From positions 1-12,176 of the forward strand of contig DDXI01000120.1 of assembly GCA_002347475.1 (NCBI GenBank): 12,176 bases of DNA, given 5' to 3'. Of this stretch, positions 6,384-12,176 are shown piece after piece (the stretch's first letter is position 1; every line of letters begins with the position of its first letter). The DNA comes from Peptococcaceae bacterium UBA2264. Lineage in GTDB: Bacteria; Bacillota; Desulfitobacteriia; Desulfitobacteriales; Desulfitobacteriaceae. The notes under the pieces are model-generated. The model had not been told where the DNA came from. It was given only the letters and a program-made list of their open reading frames with translations, and did no database searches. The position numbers were made by a program, and so were the translations under genes.

Positions 6384-7710
6384 GCCAGTTGTAGCCATAG
6401 TGGGGCGCCCTAATGTAGGCAAATCAACCCTGTTTAACCGGATTGCCGGCGGGCTGGTAGCCATTGTGGAGAACAAGCCGGGAGTAACACGCGATCGTTT
6501 GTACCGCAGCAGCGAGTGGCTGGGCCGGAAATTTACTCTGATCGATACCGGCGGAATTGAGTTCCGGGATGAGGGTGCTACTATTACTGTCCAGATGCGG
6601 CGGCAGGCGGAAATCGCCATTGAAGAGGCTGATGTTATTATTCTGGTAGTTGACGGCAGAATGCCGCCGACTATTGACGATGAACTGATAGCCCAGACTT
6701 TGCGCCGTTCCGGCAAAGCTGTCATCCTGGCTGCCAATAAGATCGAAAATTTTGCTAATATCGATAGTCAGCTCTACGAATATTACAGCCTGGGGGTAGG
6801 TACACCTGTTCCTGTTTCCGCTGTTCACGGCATGAATGTCGGTGATTTGCTGGACAAGGTTATTGCCTCTTTCCCCGCCGAGGAAGAAGAGGAATATGAT
6901 CCCGATATTATTAAAATTGCCGTGGTCGGACGGCCTAATGTGGGGAAATCTTCCCTGGTCAATATGCTTCTGGGGAAGGAACGGGTCATTGTCAGTGATA
7001 TTCCTGGCACTACCCGGGATGCCATTGACAGTACCTTTGAACTTGAAGGCAAACATTATGTTCTGATTGACACGGCCGGGATGCGCCGCAAGGGCCGCAT
7101 TGAGGAACTGACGGAACAGTACAGTGTTGTTCGCTCCTTACGGGCTGTGGATCGCTCGGATGTTGTTTTGCTTGTGCTTGATGCTCCGGAAGGGGTCACC
7201 GAACAGGACAAAAAAATCGCCGGCTATGTCCATGAGGCCGGCAAAGGCATCATCCTGACAGTCAATAAATGGGATCTGATTGATAAAGATGACAAAACAA
7301 TGAAGAAGTTTGACAAACAGGTACGCGAGGAATTGGGCTTTATGCAGTATGCGCCGACAATCTATATTTCGGCTTTAACCGGTCAAAGGGTTACCAAAAT
7401 AATTGAACTGGTAGACTTTGTGGCGGAACAGAATTCCACGCGTTTAGCGACTGCGACCCTGAATACTATGCTGCGGGAATGGCTTCATCTGAATCCGCCG
7501 CCCACGGATAAGGGAAGACGTCTGAAAGTTCTCTATGTGACTCAGGTGGGGGTCAAACCGCCGACTTTTGTATTTTTTGTTAATGATCCGGAATTAATGC
7601 ATTTTTCCTACCGGCGTTATCTGGAAAACCAGATCCGGGAAAATTTCGGTTTTGAAGGTTCGCCTATCCGCATGGTAATCCGGCAGAAAGATGAGGAGAG
7701 GATCCGCTGA
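6376..7710 (+). CDS. der: Ribosome biogenesis GTPase Der (EngA)
   Basis: Der is an essential GTPase with two G domains in tandem and a C-terminal KH-like domain; it acts in late 50S subunit assembly. Domain 1 shows GRPNVGKST (10-18), DTGG (57-60) and a G4 motif NKIE (121-124). Domain 2 shows GRPNVGKSS (185-193), DTAGM (232-236) and NKWD (297-300). The KH-like region covers about 350-440, ending in the family-typical NPPPTDKGRRLKVLYVTQ and PIRMVIR elements. At 444 residues it is full length. The first G4 has Glu where the guanine-contacting Asp is usual; I recall a similar NKxE in some other Der proteins, so this is a lineage variant and not obvious damage. AGGAGG at 6361-6366 lies 9 bases before the ATG, inside the end of the radical-SAM gene. 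Its stop shares one base with the plsY start (TGATG), implying translational coupling. Confidence 0.98.
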   Translation: MSKPVVAIVGRPNVGKSTLFNRIAGGLVAIVENKPGVTRDRLYRSSEWLGRKFTLIDTGGIEFRDEGATITVQMRRQAEIAIEEADVIILVVDGRMPPTIDDELIAQTLRRSGKAVILAANKIENFANIDSQLYEYYSLGVGTPVPVSAVHGMNVGDLLDKVIASFPAEEEEEYDPDIIKIAVVGRPNVGKSSLVNMLLGKERVIVSDIPGTTRDAIDSTFELEGKHYVLIDTAGMRRKGRIEELTEQYSVVRSLRAVDRSDVVLLVLDAPEGVTEQDKKIAGYVHEAGKGIILTVNKWDLIDKDDKTMKKFDKQVREELGFMQYAPTIYISALTGQRVTKIIELVDFVAEQNSTRLATATLNTMLREWLHLNPPPTDKGRRLKVLYVTQVGVKPPTFVFFVNDPELMHFSYRRYLENQIRENFGFEGSPIRMVIRQKDEERIR

Positions 7711-8303
7711 TGGCAGTATACGCTGTGTTTATTCTGGCCTATTTCCTGGGGGCTATTCCTTTTGCCTATCTGGCCGGGCGCTTGAAACAGATCGATGTCC
7801 GCAAGCAGGGCAGCGGCAATATCGGAACCACCAATGCTTTCCGCTTGCTGGGAGTTAAGCTGGGGATCGCTGTTTTGCTGGGAGATATTCTTAAAGGTGT
7901 GCTGGCGGCAGGCCTGACTTATCATTATTTCGGTCCCTGGGGAGGGATCATCGGCGGCCTTCTGGCTATGGCCGGGCACAGCTGGAATCCCTTTTTCGGT
8001 TTCCGGCCCAGCGGCAAGGGGGTGGCTACAGGCTGCGGTATCATTCTGGTCCTTATGCCTAAGGTTGCTCTGTTAGCTGCGCTTATCTTTGTTGTGATTG
8101 CTTATACAACGCGTTATGTTTCTTTAGGTTCACTGACCGCGGCTGTGGCAGTGGCTATCTCAGTTTTTATCTTTCCGGAACCGGCGCCCTACAGGATTTT
8201 TGGGCTGATAGCCGCTGCCGGGATCATTATCCGCCATCGCACTAATATCCAGCGTCTGCTGCAGGGGACTGAGAACCGTTTTGGCCAGAAACAGGCCGGA
8301 TAG
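7710..8303 (+). CDS. plsY: Acyl-phosphate:glycerol-3-phosphate acyltransferase PlsY
   Basis: PlsY transfers an acyl group from acyl-phosphate to position 1 of glycerol-3-phosphate at the membrane, the first committed step of phospholipid synthesis in most Gram-positives. The protein is 197 residues with about five membrane segments, beginning at residue 2. The three family motifs are present: GSGNIGTTNAFR at 34-45, AGHSWNPFFGFRPSGKGVA in the middle, and a C-terminal RHRTNIQRLLQGTE. GAGGAGAGG ends about 8 bases before the ATG, within the last codons of der, and the start overlaps the der stop by one base. Its partner substrate enzyme GpsA is encoded immediately downstream, so product and substrate steps are paired in one transcript. 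Confidence 0.97.
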   Translation: MAVYAVFILAYFLGAIPFAYLAGRLKQIDVRKQGSGNIGTTNAFRLLGVKLGIAVLLGDILKGVLAAGLTYHYFGPWGGIIGGLLAMAGHSWNPFFGFRPSGKGVATGCGIILVLMPKVALLAALIFVVIAYTTRYVSLGSLTAAVAVAISVFIFPEPAPYRIFGLIAAAGIIIRHRTNIQRLLQGTENRFGQKQAG

Positions 8304-8315
8304 GAGGAATGTCTT

Positions 8316-9338
8316 GTGTCCAGGATCGCAGTTTATGGAGCGGGAAGTTGGGGGACTGCCCTGGCCGTAATTTTGGCGAAAGCCGGTCGGGAAGTTACTT
8401 TAATTGGCCGTGATGCCGCCAAAATAGCAAAAATGAAGTCCTTGCGGGAGAATTTGCCCTATTTGCCGGATATAGTCCTGCCGGACAATCTGGAACTGAC
8501 AGCTGATCCGGCCGGCTTGAAGGCGGAAACGGTTATTTTAAGTGTGCCTTCCCAGAGTGTACGTTCGGCTGTCCGTTTACTTAAATCCCATCTGCAGCCG
8601 GGCACTGTCCTGGTCAATACCGCTAAAGGGCTGGAGGAAGGGACTCAGCTGCGCCTTTCCCAGGTTATTGCCGAGGAATGGCCTGGTGTACCTCTGGCTG
8701 TACTTTCCGGACCGAGTCATGCCGAGGAAGTGGCCAGAGATATGCCAACAACTGTTGTTGTGGCTGCGGATCTGCCGCTGGCTGAAAAAATTCAGGATCT
8801 TCTCATGACCCCGCTTTTCCGAGTCTATACCAATCCTGATATAATCGGGGTGGAACTGGGCGGAGCCCTGAAAAATATCATAGCTATCTGTACCGGCATT
8901 GCCGATGGCCTGGGCTATGGAGACAACACCAAAGCAGCCCTCATGACCAGGGGTTTGGCGGAAATAACCCGTTTGGGAGTATCTCTGGGCGGTAATCCTC
9001 TAACCTTTGCCGGCCTGTCCGGAGTAGGGGATCTGATTGTGACCTGCACCAGTCTGCACAGCCGCAACCGCCGGGCGGGTATAGCCCTGGGCCAGGGAAA
9101 ACCTTTGCCAGAGGTGCTGCAGGAAGTAGGTATGGTTGTGGAAGGTGTGCGCACAACGAAAGTCGCCTACGAAGCGGGACGCAGACGCGAAATCTCCATG
9201 CCTATTACCGAGAAAGCTTATGAAGTCATCTTTGCCGGCAAGGATCCCCGCACTGCTGTTACCGAACTGATGTTGCGCGGCAAAAGGCATGAACTGGAAG
9301 AAGTGGCCCAACTTGCACTGGCTGATAAGATGAAATAG
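8316..9338 (+). CDS. gpsA: NAD(P)-dependent glycerol-3-phosphate dehydrogenase
   Basis: GpsA reduces dihydroxyacetone phosphate to sn-glycerol-3-phosphate, supplying the backbone used by PlsY. The N-terminal Rossmann motif is GAGSWGTA at residues 8-15; LSGPSHAEEV follows in the middle, and the C-terminal helical domain holds GGALKN with the predicted catalytic Lys186, then NTKAALMTRGLAE, SGVGDLIVTC and HSRNRRAG. Length (340 aa) is standard. The GTG start is supported by AGGAGG at 8302-8307, 8 bases upstream, which overlaps the plsY stop codon. Together with DUF512, der and plsY it forms a run with gaps of 12 bases or fewer, so one operon is likely. Confidence 0.97.
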   Translation: MSRIAVYGAGSWGTALAVILAKAGREVTLIGRDAAKIAKMKSLRENLPYLPDIVLPDNLELTADPAGLKAETVILSVPSQSVRSAVRLLKSHLQPGTVLVNTAKGLEEGTQLRLSQVIAEEWPGVPLAVLSGPSHAEEVARDMPTTVVVAADLPLAEKIQDLLMTPLFRVYTNPDIIGVELGGALKNIIAICTGIADGLGYGDNTKAALMTRGLAEITRLGVSLGGNPLTFAGLSGVGDLIVTCTSLHSRNRRAGIALGQGKPLPEVLQEVGMVVEGVRTTKVAYEAGRRREISMPITEKAYEVIFAGKDPRTAVTELMLRGKRHELEEVAQLALADKMK

Positions 9339-9381
9339 GTAATAGCTGTTAAAAAGAGGATATAAAGAAAAGGGTATGTTT

Positions 9382-11358
9382 ATGGTAAATCGGTTATCTG
9401 ATTTTAAATATTTTGGCGCTAAGATTGGGCTGCTTTTGCTGCCTGGTTTTTGTTTTGCTTTGCTCCTGGCTGCCAAAACCCAGCTTTTTGCCCTTACTGT
9501 CGGCATGACTAGCAGTTCCAAACAAGATCTGCCCCAGTATCTGGGGACCGGCGGGGTATTGCTGGTCTTCCTGGCACTTTCTGTTTTATTGGCTCCACGC
9601 TGGCGAATGCTCTATCTGATTGCTGCTGATGTCATATGCAGCGGGCTTATTTTATTGGATGTGATTTTTTTTCGTTATTTCCAGGATGTGATGACAATCC
9701 GCTCGCTGGCTGTAGCCTGGCATTATCTGAACACTGAAACAGTCTGGTGGCAGTTGCTCAGACCAAGTGACTTTTTCCTGGGGGCTGATTTTCTGTTTCT
9801 GGGCGGTTGGCTGCTTTACAGGCGGGCCGCAAAGAAGAAACAATTAACATGCAGTTCAGCAACGAATAGTCCTGATATTTTTAAATGCAAATGGCTGATT
9901 AAATCAACCATCTTTGGTTTGCTCCTTCTTGCCGGACTGGGGTGCTGCCTGAAAGCATATTACCTGCTGGAGACCGACCAACCGGGAATTACCAGGTCAT
10001 TTTATTCCAAGGTCTATATTGCCCAGAGTCTGGGTGAAGTGGAGTTCCGCTTCCTGGATTTCTACCGCTTTCTGAAGACACGTCTGCCTGGGGGAATGGC
10101 ACAGCTGTCACAGGCGCAAAAAGAAGCAGCCCTGGCTGACTGGCTGCGTTCTGAACATTCCCAACCTGCAAAGACAGCCGGAAGATTAACAGTCGCCGAA
10201 GGAAGCAATCTTATTGTTATCCAGCTGGAGTCTATGCAGGAGTTTGTGATCGGCAAGAGCATAAACGGCCAGGAAATAACTCCCAACCTCAATCGCTTGC
10301 TCGCAAACAGTCTTTATTTTAACAATTATTTCGGGGAAACCTGGAGCGGCGGAACCTCGGATGCGGAATTTATGTCTAATGTCTCCTTGTATCCGACATC
10401 TGTGGGTAATGCTTATATGGATTATGCGGGCAACGACTATGTAAGCCTGGGTAAAGTTCTGGCGAAAAAAGGGTATTATACTGTTGCTATGGAAGCTGAT
10501 CAGCCGGGTTTTTGGAATATGGACCTGATGCTGCGTTCTGAGGGATTTCAGCATATCCTGGACCGGGACGGTTTTGTTCATGATCTGGATATCGGTATGG
10601 GTCTGGCCGATCATTCCATGTTCCGGCAGGCTGGTAACTATCTGGAAAAAATTCCGCAGCCCTTATACTCCTTCCAGGTTACCTTATCCAGTCATTATCC
10701 TTTCCTGATACCGGAAGAGTACAGAACGATCAATGTCGAACCATATGGGGATAAGGAGTTTGGCCATTATCTGGAGGCGGTGCATTATACCGATCAGGCT
10801 CTGGGCTCTTTTCTGGATCGTTTGCAGGCCAACGGGCTGCTGGATAAATCAATTCTGGCGATTTATGGCGATCATCCGGCTCCCTTTACCCGGGATAATC
10901 CCGAACTGAGACAATTTCTGGGTTATGGTGACTCTGAAATAGATTATTATCATTGGCTTTCTCTGCAGAAGGTTCCTATGCTTATCCATCTTCCAACGGA
11001 AGAGAAAACAGGGATAATAAAAACTGTCGGCGGCCATGTGGATCTCTTTCCTACTATTTTAGGCTTATTAGGAGAAAATGCTGCCAGCTACCCGCTCCTT
11101 GGTCAGGATCTGCTCAATTCCGCTGCTCCTGGTTTGGCCATATCCCGCAACGGCCTTCTTGTTGCCGGTGATGCCCTCCTGGAAATGAATCAGCAGAAAG
11201 CCTACAACTTGCAGACAGGGGAGGTTTTATCCTGGGGTGAGCTGCAGCAGGAAGAGGAGAGGTATGAGGCTTATTTGCAGAATACAGATCTGATCATGAA
11301 ATATGATTTGCAGAAAAGCCTGCATGTAATTCCGGGGAAGCTTGCTGCGGCTGACTAG
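9382..11358 (+). CDS. LtaS-type phosphoglycerol transferase (sulfatase superfamily)
   Basis: About five membrane segments lie in the first 195 residues (near 15-38, 54-72, 77-98, 128-149 and 173-193), followed by an extracellular alkaline-phosphatase-like domain. This is the architecture and length (658 aa) of lipoteichoic acid synthases, which move glycerol-phosphate from phosphatidylglycerol to a growing polymer. Metal and nucleophile residues can be placed: Glu283 (QLESMQ), Thr325 (GGTSDAE), Asp497 and His498 (YGDHPAP), with His438 (SSHYPF). Spacing matches that known for the S. aureus enzyme. The pocket segment reads D373-QPGF-W378-N-M380, with Met where S. aureus has Arg356, so the substrate or polymer could differ. 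The ATG at 9382 is preferred to that at 9376, since AAAAGGG ends 7 bases before it. It lies 43 bases after gpsA, possibly in the same transcript. No convincing terminator follows. Confidence 0.9.
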   Translation: MVNRLSDFKYFGAKIGLLLLPGFCFALLLAAKTQLFALTVGMTSSSKQDLPQYLGTGGVLLVFLALSVLLAPRWRMLYLIAADVICSGLILLDVIFFRYFQDVMTIRSLAVAWHYLNTETVWWQLLRPSDFFLGADFLFLGGWLLYRRAAKKKQLTCSSATNSPDIFKCKWLIKSTIFGLLLLAGLGCCLKAYYLLETDQPGITRSFYSKVYIAQSLGEVEFRFLDFYRFLKTRLPGGMAQLSQAQKEAALADWLRSEHSQPAKTAGRLTVAEGSNLIVIQLESMQEFVIGKSINGQEITPNLNRLLANSLYFNNYFGETWSGGTSDAEFMSNVSLYPTSVGNAYMDYAGNDYVSLGKVLAKKGYYTVAMEADQPGFWNMDLMLRSEGFQHILDRDGFVHDLDIGMGLADHSMFRQAGNYLEKIPQPLYSFQVTLSSHYPFLIPEEYRTINVEPYGDKEFGHYLEAVHYTDQALGSFLDRLQANGLLDKSILAIYGDHPAPFTRDNPELRQFLGYGDSEIDYYHWLSLQKVPMLIHLPTEEKTGIIKTVGGHVDLFPTILGLLGENAASYPLLGQDLLNSAAPGLAISRNGLLVAGDALLEMNQQKAYNLQTGEVLSWGELQQEEERYEAYLQNTDLIMKYDLQKSLHVIPGKLAAAD

Positions 11359-11388
11359 GAATCCCGCTTCATTATTTTTGTCAATTTC

Positions 11389-11416
11389 TTGTTATATTTG
11401 TCTGTGATGGTATAAT
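11389..11416 (+). promoter_or_regulatory. Promoter for the ACT-domain gene
   Basis: TTGTTA (11389-11394) and a perfect TATAAT (11411-11416) are 16 bases apart, and TGG just before the -10 provides an extended -10 TGn element. The flanks are A/T-rich. The predicted transcript would carry a leader of about 135 bases before the TTG start at 11560. Confidence 0.7.
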
Positions 11417-11439
11417 ATTTCTTAGTTGTTTTTTTATCT

Positions 11440-11544
11440 TGTCCTCTCAGTTATTAGAAATGAGTTATGATGACCGGATTGTACTATCATGGTTTTAATG
11501 ATTAAGAGGACACCGATCAGGAATTTTTACCCTCAGCTGCTGAG
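11440..11544 (+). promoter_or_regulatory. Structured 5' leader of the ACT-domain gene
   Basis: TGTCCTCT at 11440-11447 pairs perfectly with AGAGGACA at 11505-11512, closing a domain of about 73 bases. A second compact hairpin follows: CTCAG (11532-11536), loop CTG, CTGAG (11540-11544), just ahead of the Shine-Dalgarno GGGGAG at 11547-11552. There is no T-run after either stem, so control of translation fits better than attenuation. I do not recognise a known riboswitch or T-box signature. The rest of the 201-base gap between the flanking genes is the promoter and A/T-rich sequence. Confidence 0.4.
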
Positions 11545-11559
11545 TAGGGGAGAAGAATA

Positions 11560-12006
11560 TTGGCAATCAGAAATAAAGATTTTTTGATAGTAAGTAAAGA
11601 AATATTACCTGAGGCTATCTTGAAGACGGCAAAGGCCAAGGAGTTGCTGGTCAAAGGTGATGCTTTGACCGTTAACGATGCCGTAGAAAGTGTAGGGCTT
11701 AGCAGAAGTGCTTACTATAAATACAAGGACGGAGTTTTTCCTTTCTATGAGGTCAGCCGGGAAAAACTGATCACAATTTCTTTGATCCTGGAAAACAGGG
11801 CCGGAGTTCTCTCACATGTCCTAAACTATATAGCGGGTTATAAAGTCAATATTTTGACGATCAACCAGGGCATACCGCTGCAGGGCATTGCCAATGTTTC
11901 CATTTCTATTGAAACTGTTGGGATGGCCGATACACCGGAAAACCTGCTGAATGGTTTAGCTGAAGTGGACGGGGTGCGCAAGATAGAGGTTATCGGACAG
12001 AATTAA
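11560..12006 (+). CDS. PheB-type ACT domain protein
   Basis: The 148-residue product matches the small ACT-domain proteins annotated as PheB or UPF0735. Residues 37-57 (LTVNDAVESVGLSRSAYYKY) resemble a helix-turn-helix, and residues about 69-146 form an ACT domain (LITISLILENRAGVLSHVLNYIA, then VNILTINQ and IETV). ACT domains bind amino acids, so a sensor or regulator of amino-acid metabolism is the reasonable inference; despite the historic label, no chorismate mutase active site is visible. Relatives often lie beside hom or phenylalanine genes, but here the next element is a tRNA. TTG at 11560 is the start, with GGGGAG seven bases before it; there is no ATG near the beginning of the frame. 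It has its own promoter and a structured leader. Confidence 0.9.
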   Translation: MAIRNKDFLIVSKEILPEAILKTAKAKELLVKGDALTVNDAVESVGLSRSAYYKYKDGVFPFYEVSREKLITISLILENRAGVLSHVLNYIAGYKVNILTINQGIPLQGIANVSISIETVGMADTPENLLNGLAEVDGVRKIEVIGQN

Positions 12007-12136
12007 GTAAAACTGGCTGGGGAGAATAAAAAACTTGCTGATTTTCTGCCTGATTTGCTGATAGATTGGGGCAATACCCTTGCATTTTTGGATTTTGTAT
12101 GTTATTTTATAAAGGCCTTCTTTAAGGAGGTTAAGT

Positions 12137-12176
12137 CGGGGCGTAGCTCAGCTTGGTAGAGCGCTACCTTGGGGTG
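12137..12176 (+). tRNA. tRNA-Pro (anticodon GGG), truncated by window end
   Basis: The 40 bases fold as the 5' half of a tRNA: acceptor strand CGGGGCG, TA, D-stem GCTC/GAGC around AGCTTGGTA, then anticodon strand CTACC and the loop TTGGGGT. With T33 at 12170 the anticodon is GGG (12171-12173), reading proline CCC/CCU codons; the unusual C1 and overall sequence agree with bacterial proline tRNAs. The 3' half lies outside the window. The 130 bases between the ACT gene and the tRNA hold A/T-rich sequence with poor promoter-like hexamers (TTGCAT at 12080, TATAAA at 12108) but no clear promoter or terminator. Confidence 0.93.

Noticed and set aside
6424..7056. 210-codon minus-strand open frame opposite der
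   Set aside because: It is a shadow of the conserved GTPase coding frame, with no plausible start signal or protein family.
9000..9521. 173-codon minus-strand frame spanning the gpsA end and the start of the LtaS-type gene
   Set aside because: It crosses two well-supported genes on the opposite strand and shows no motif or ribosome-binding site.
11337..11380. Possible terminator after the LtaS-type gene
   Set aside because: Only short 4-5 bp GC pairings (GCGG/CCGC or GAAGC/GCTTC) precede the T-rich stretch; too weak to call.
11440..11552. T-box or known riboswitch in the ACT gene leader
   Set aside because: The conserved T-box TGGTACCGCG-type sequence is absent, there is no terminator stem with a T-run, and no other known aptamer core is recognisable.
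12124..12130. TAAGGAGG-like Shine-Dalgarno just before the tRNA
   Set aside because: No open frame follows at a suitable distance; the next element is a tRNA, so the match is coincidental or part of the tRNA promoter region.

Overview
The window is a stretch of chromosomal housekeeping DNA from a mid-GC Gram-positive bacterium, most likely a member of the Clostridia (Peptococcaceae/Desulfitobacteriaceae-like). The grounds are a fused IspH-ribosomal protein S1 gene next to cmk, the DUF512 radical-SAM gene directly before der, an acyl-phosphate-type plsY, a lipoteichoic-acid-synthase-type gene (a monoderm trait), a PheB-type ACT protein, and strong AGGAGG-like Shine-Dalgarno sites with many TTG/GTG starts. 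The taxonomic call is inference from gene content. Nothing looks like phage, insertion sequence, CRISPR or a defence island.

Layout. Positions 1-172 hold the 3' end of an upstream gene and a 33-residue Cys-rich small protein, closed by a terminator at 241-274. Positions 275-570 carry no convincing intact gene: there is a start-less, protein-like open frame ending at 508 that could be a gene remnant, and a pair of mutually exclusive hairpins. An extended -10 promoter (568-576) then drives cmk. The ispH-rpsA fusion follows, preceded by a palindrome touching its Shine-Dalgarno, and ends at a very strong terminator (3669-3713). Next come an ftsW/spoVE-type glycosyltransferase and a tightly packed run: DUF512 radical-SAM protein, der, plsY, gpsA and an LtaS-type phosphoglycerol transferase. 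After it a new promoter (11389-11416) and a structured 5' leader precede the ACT-domain gene. The window ends inside a tRNA-Pro(GGG) gene.

How the genes fit together. cmk, ispH and rpsA serve nucleotide, isoprenoid and translation functions; der is a 50S assembly GTPase. FtsW makes septal or spore peptidoglycan from lipid II, whose undecaprenyl carrier depends on IspH products. gpsA makes sn-glycerol-3-phosphate, plsY acylates it into the phospholipid pathway, and the LtaS-like enzyme would use phosphatidylglycerol derived from that pathway, so the 7.7-11.4 kb segment reads as a glycerophosphate-to-envelope-polymer module.

The points most worth a second look are the intragenic 36-bp tandem repeat and possible internal restart in the IspH-S1 fusion, the Arg-to-Met change in the predicted substrate pocket of the LtaS homologue, the Cys-rich microprotein, the start-less frame upstream of cmk, and the leader of the ACT gene. 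I did not find a clearly new multi-gene system here.
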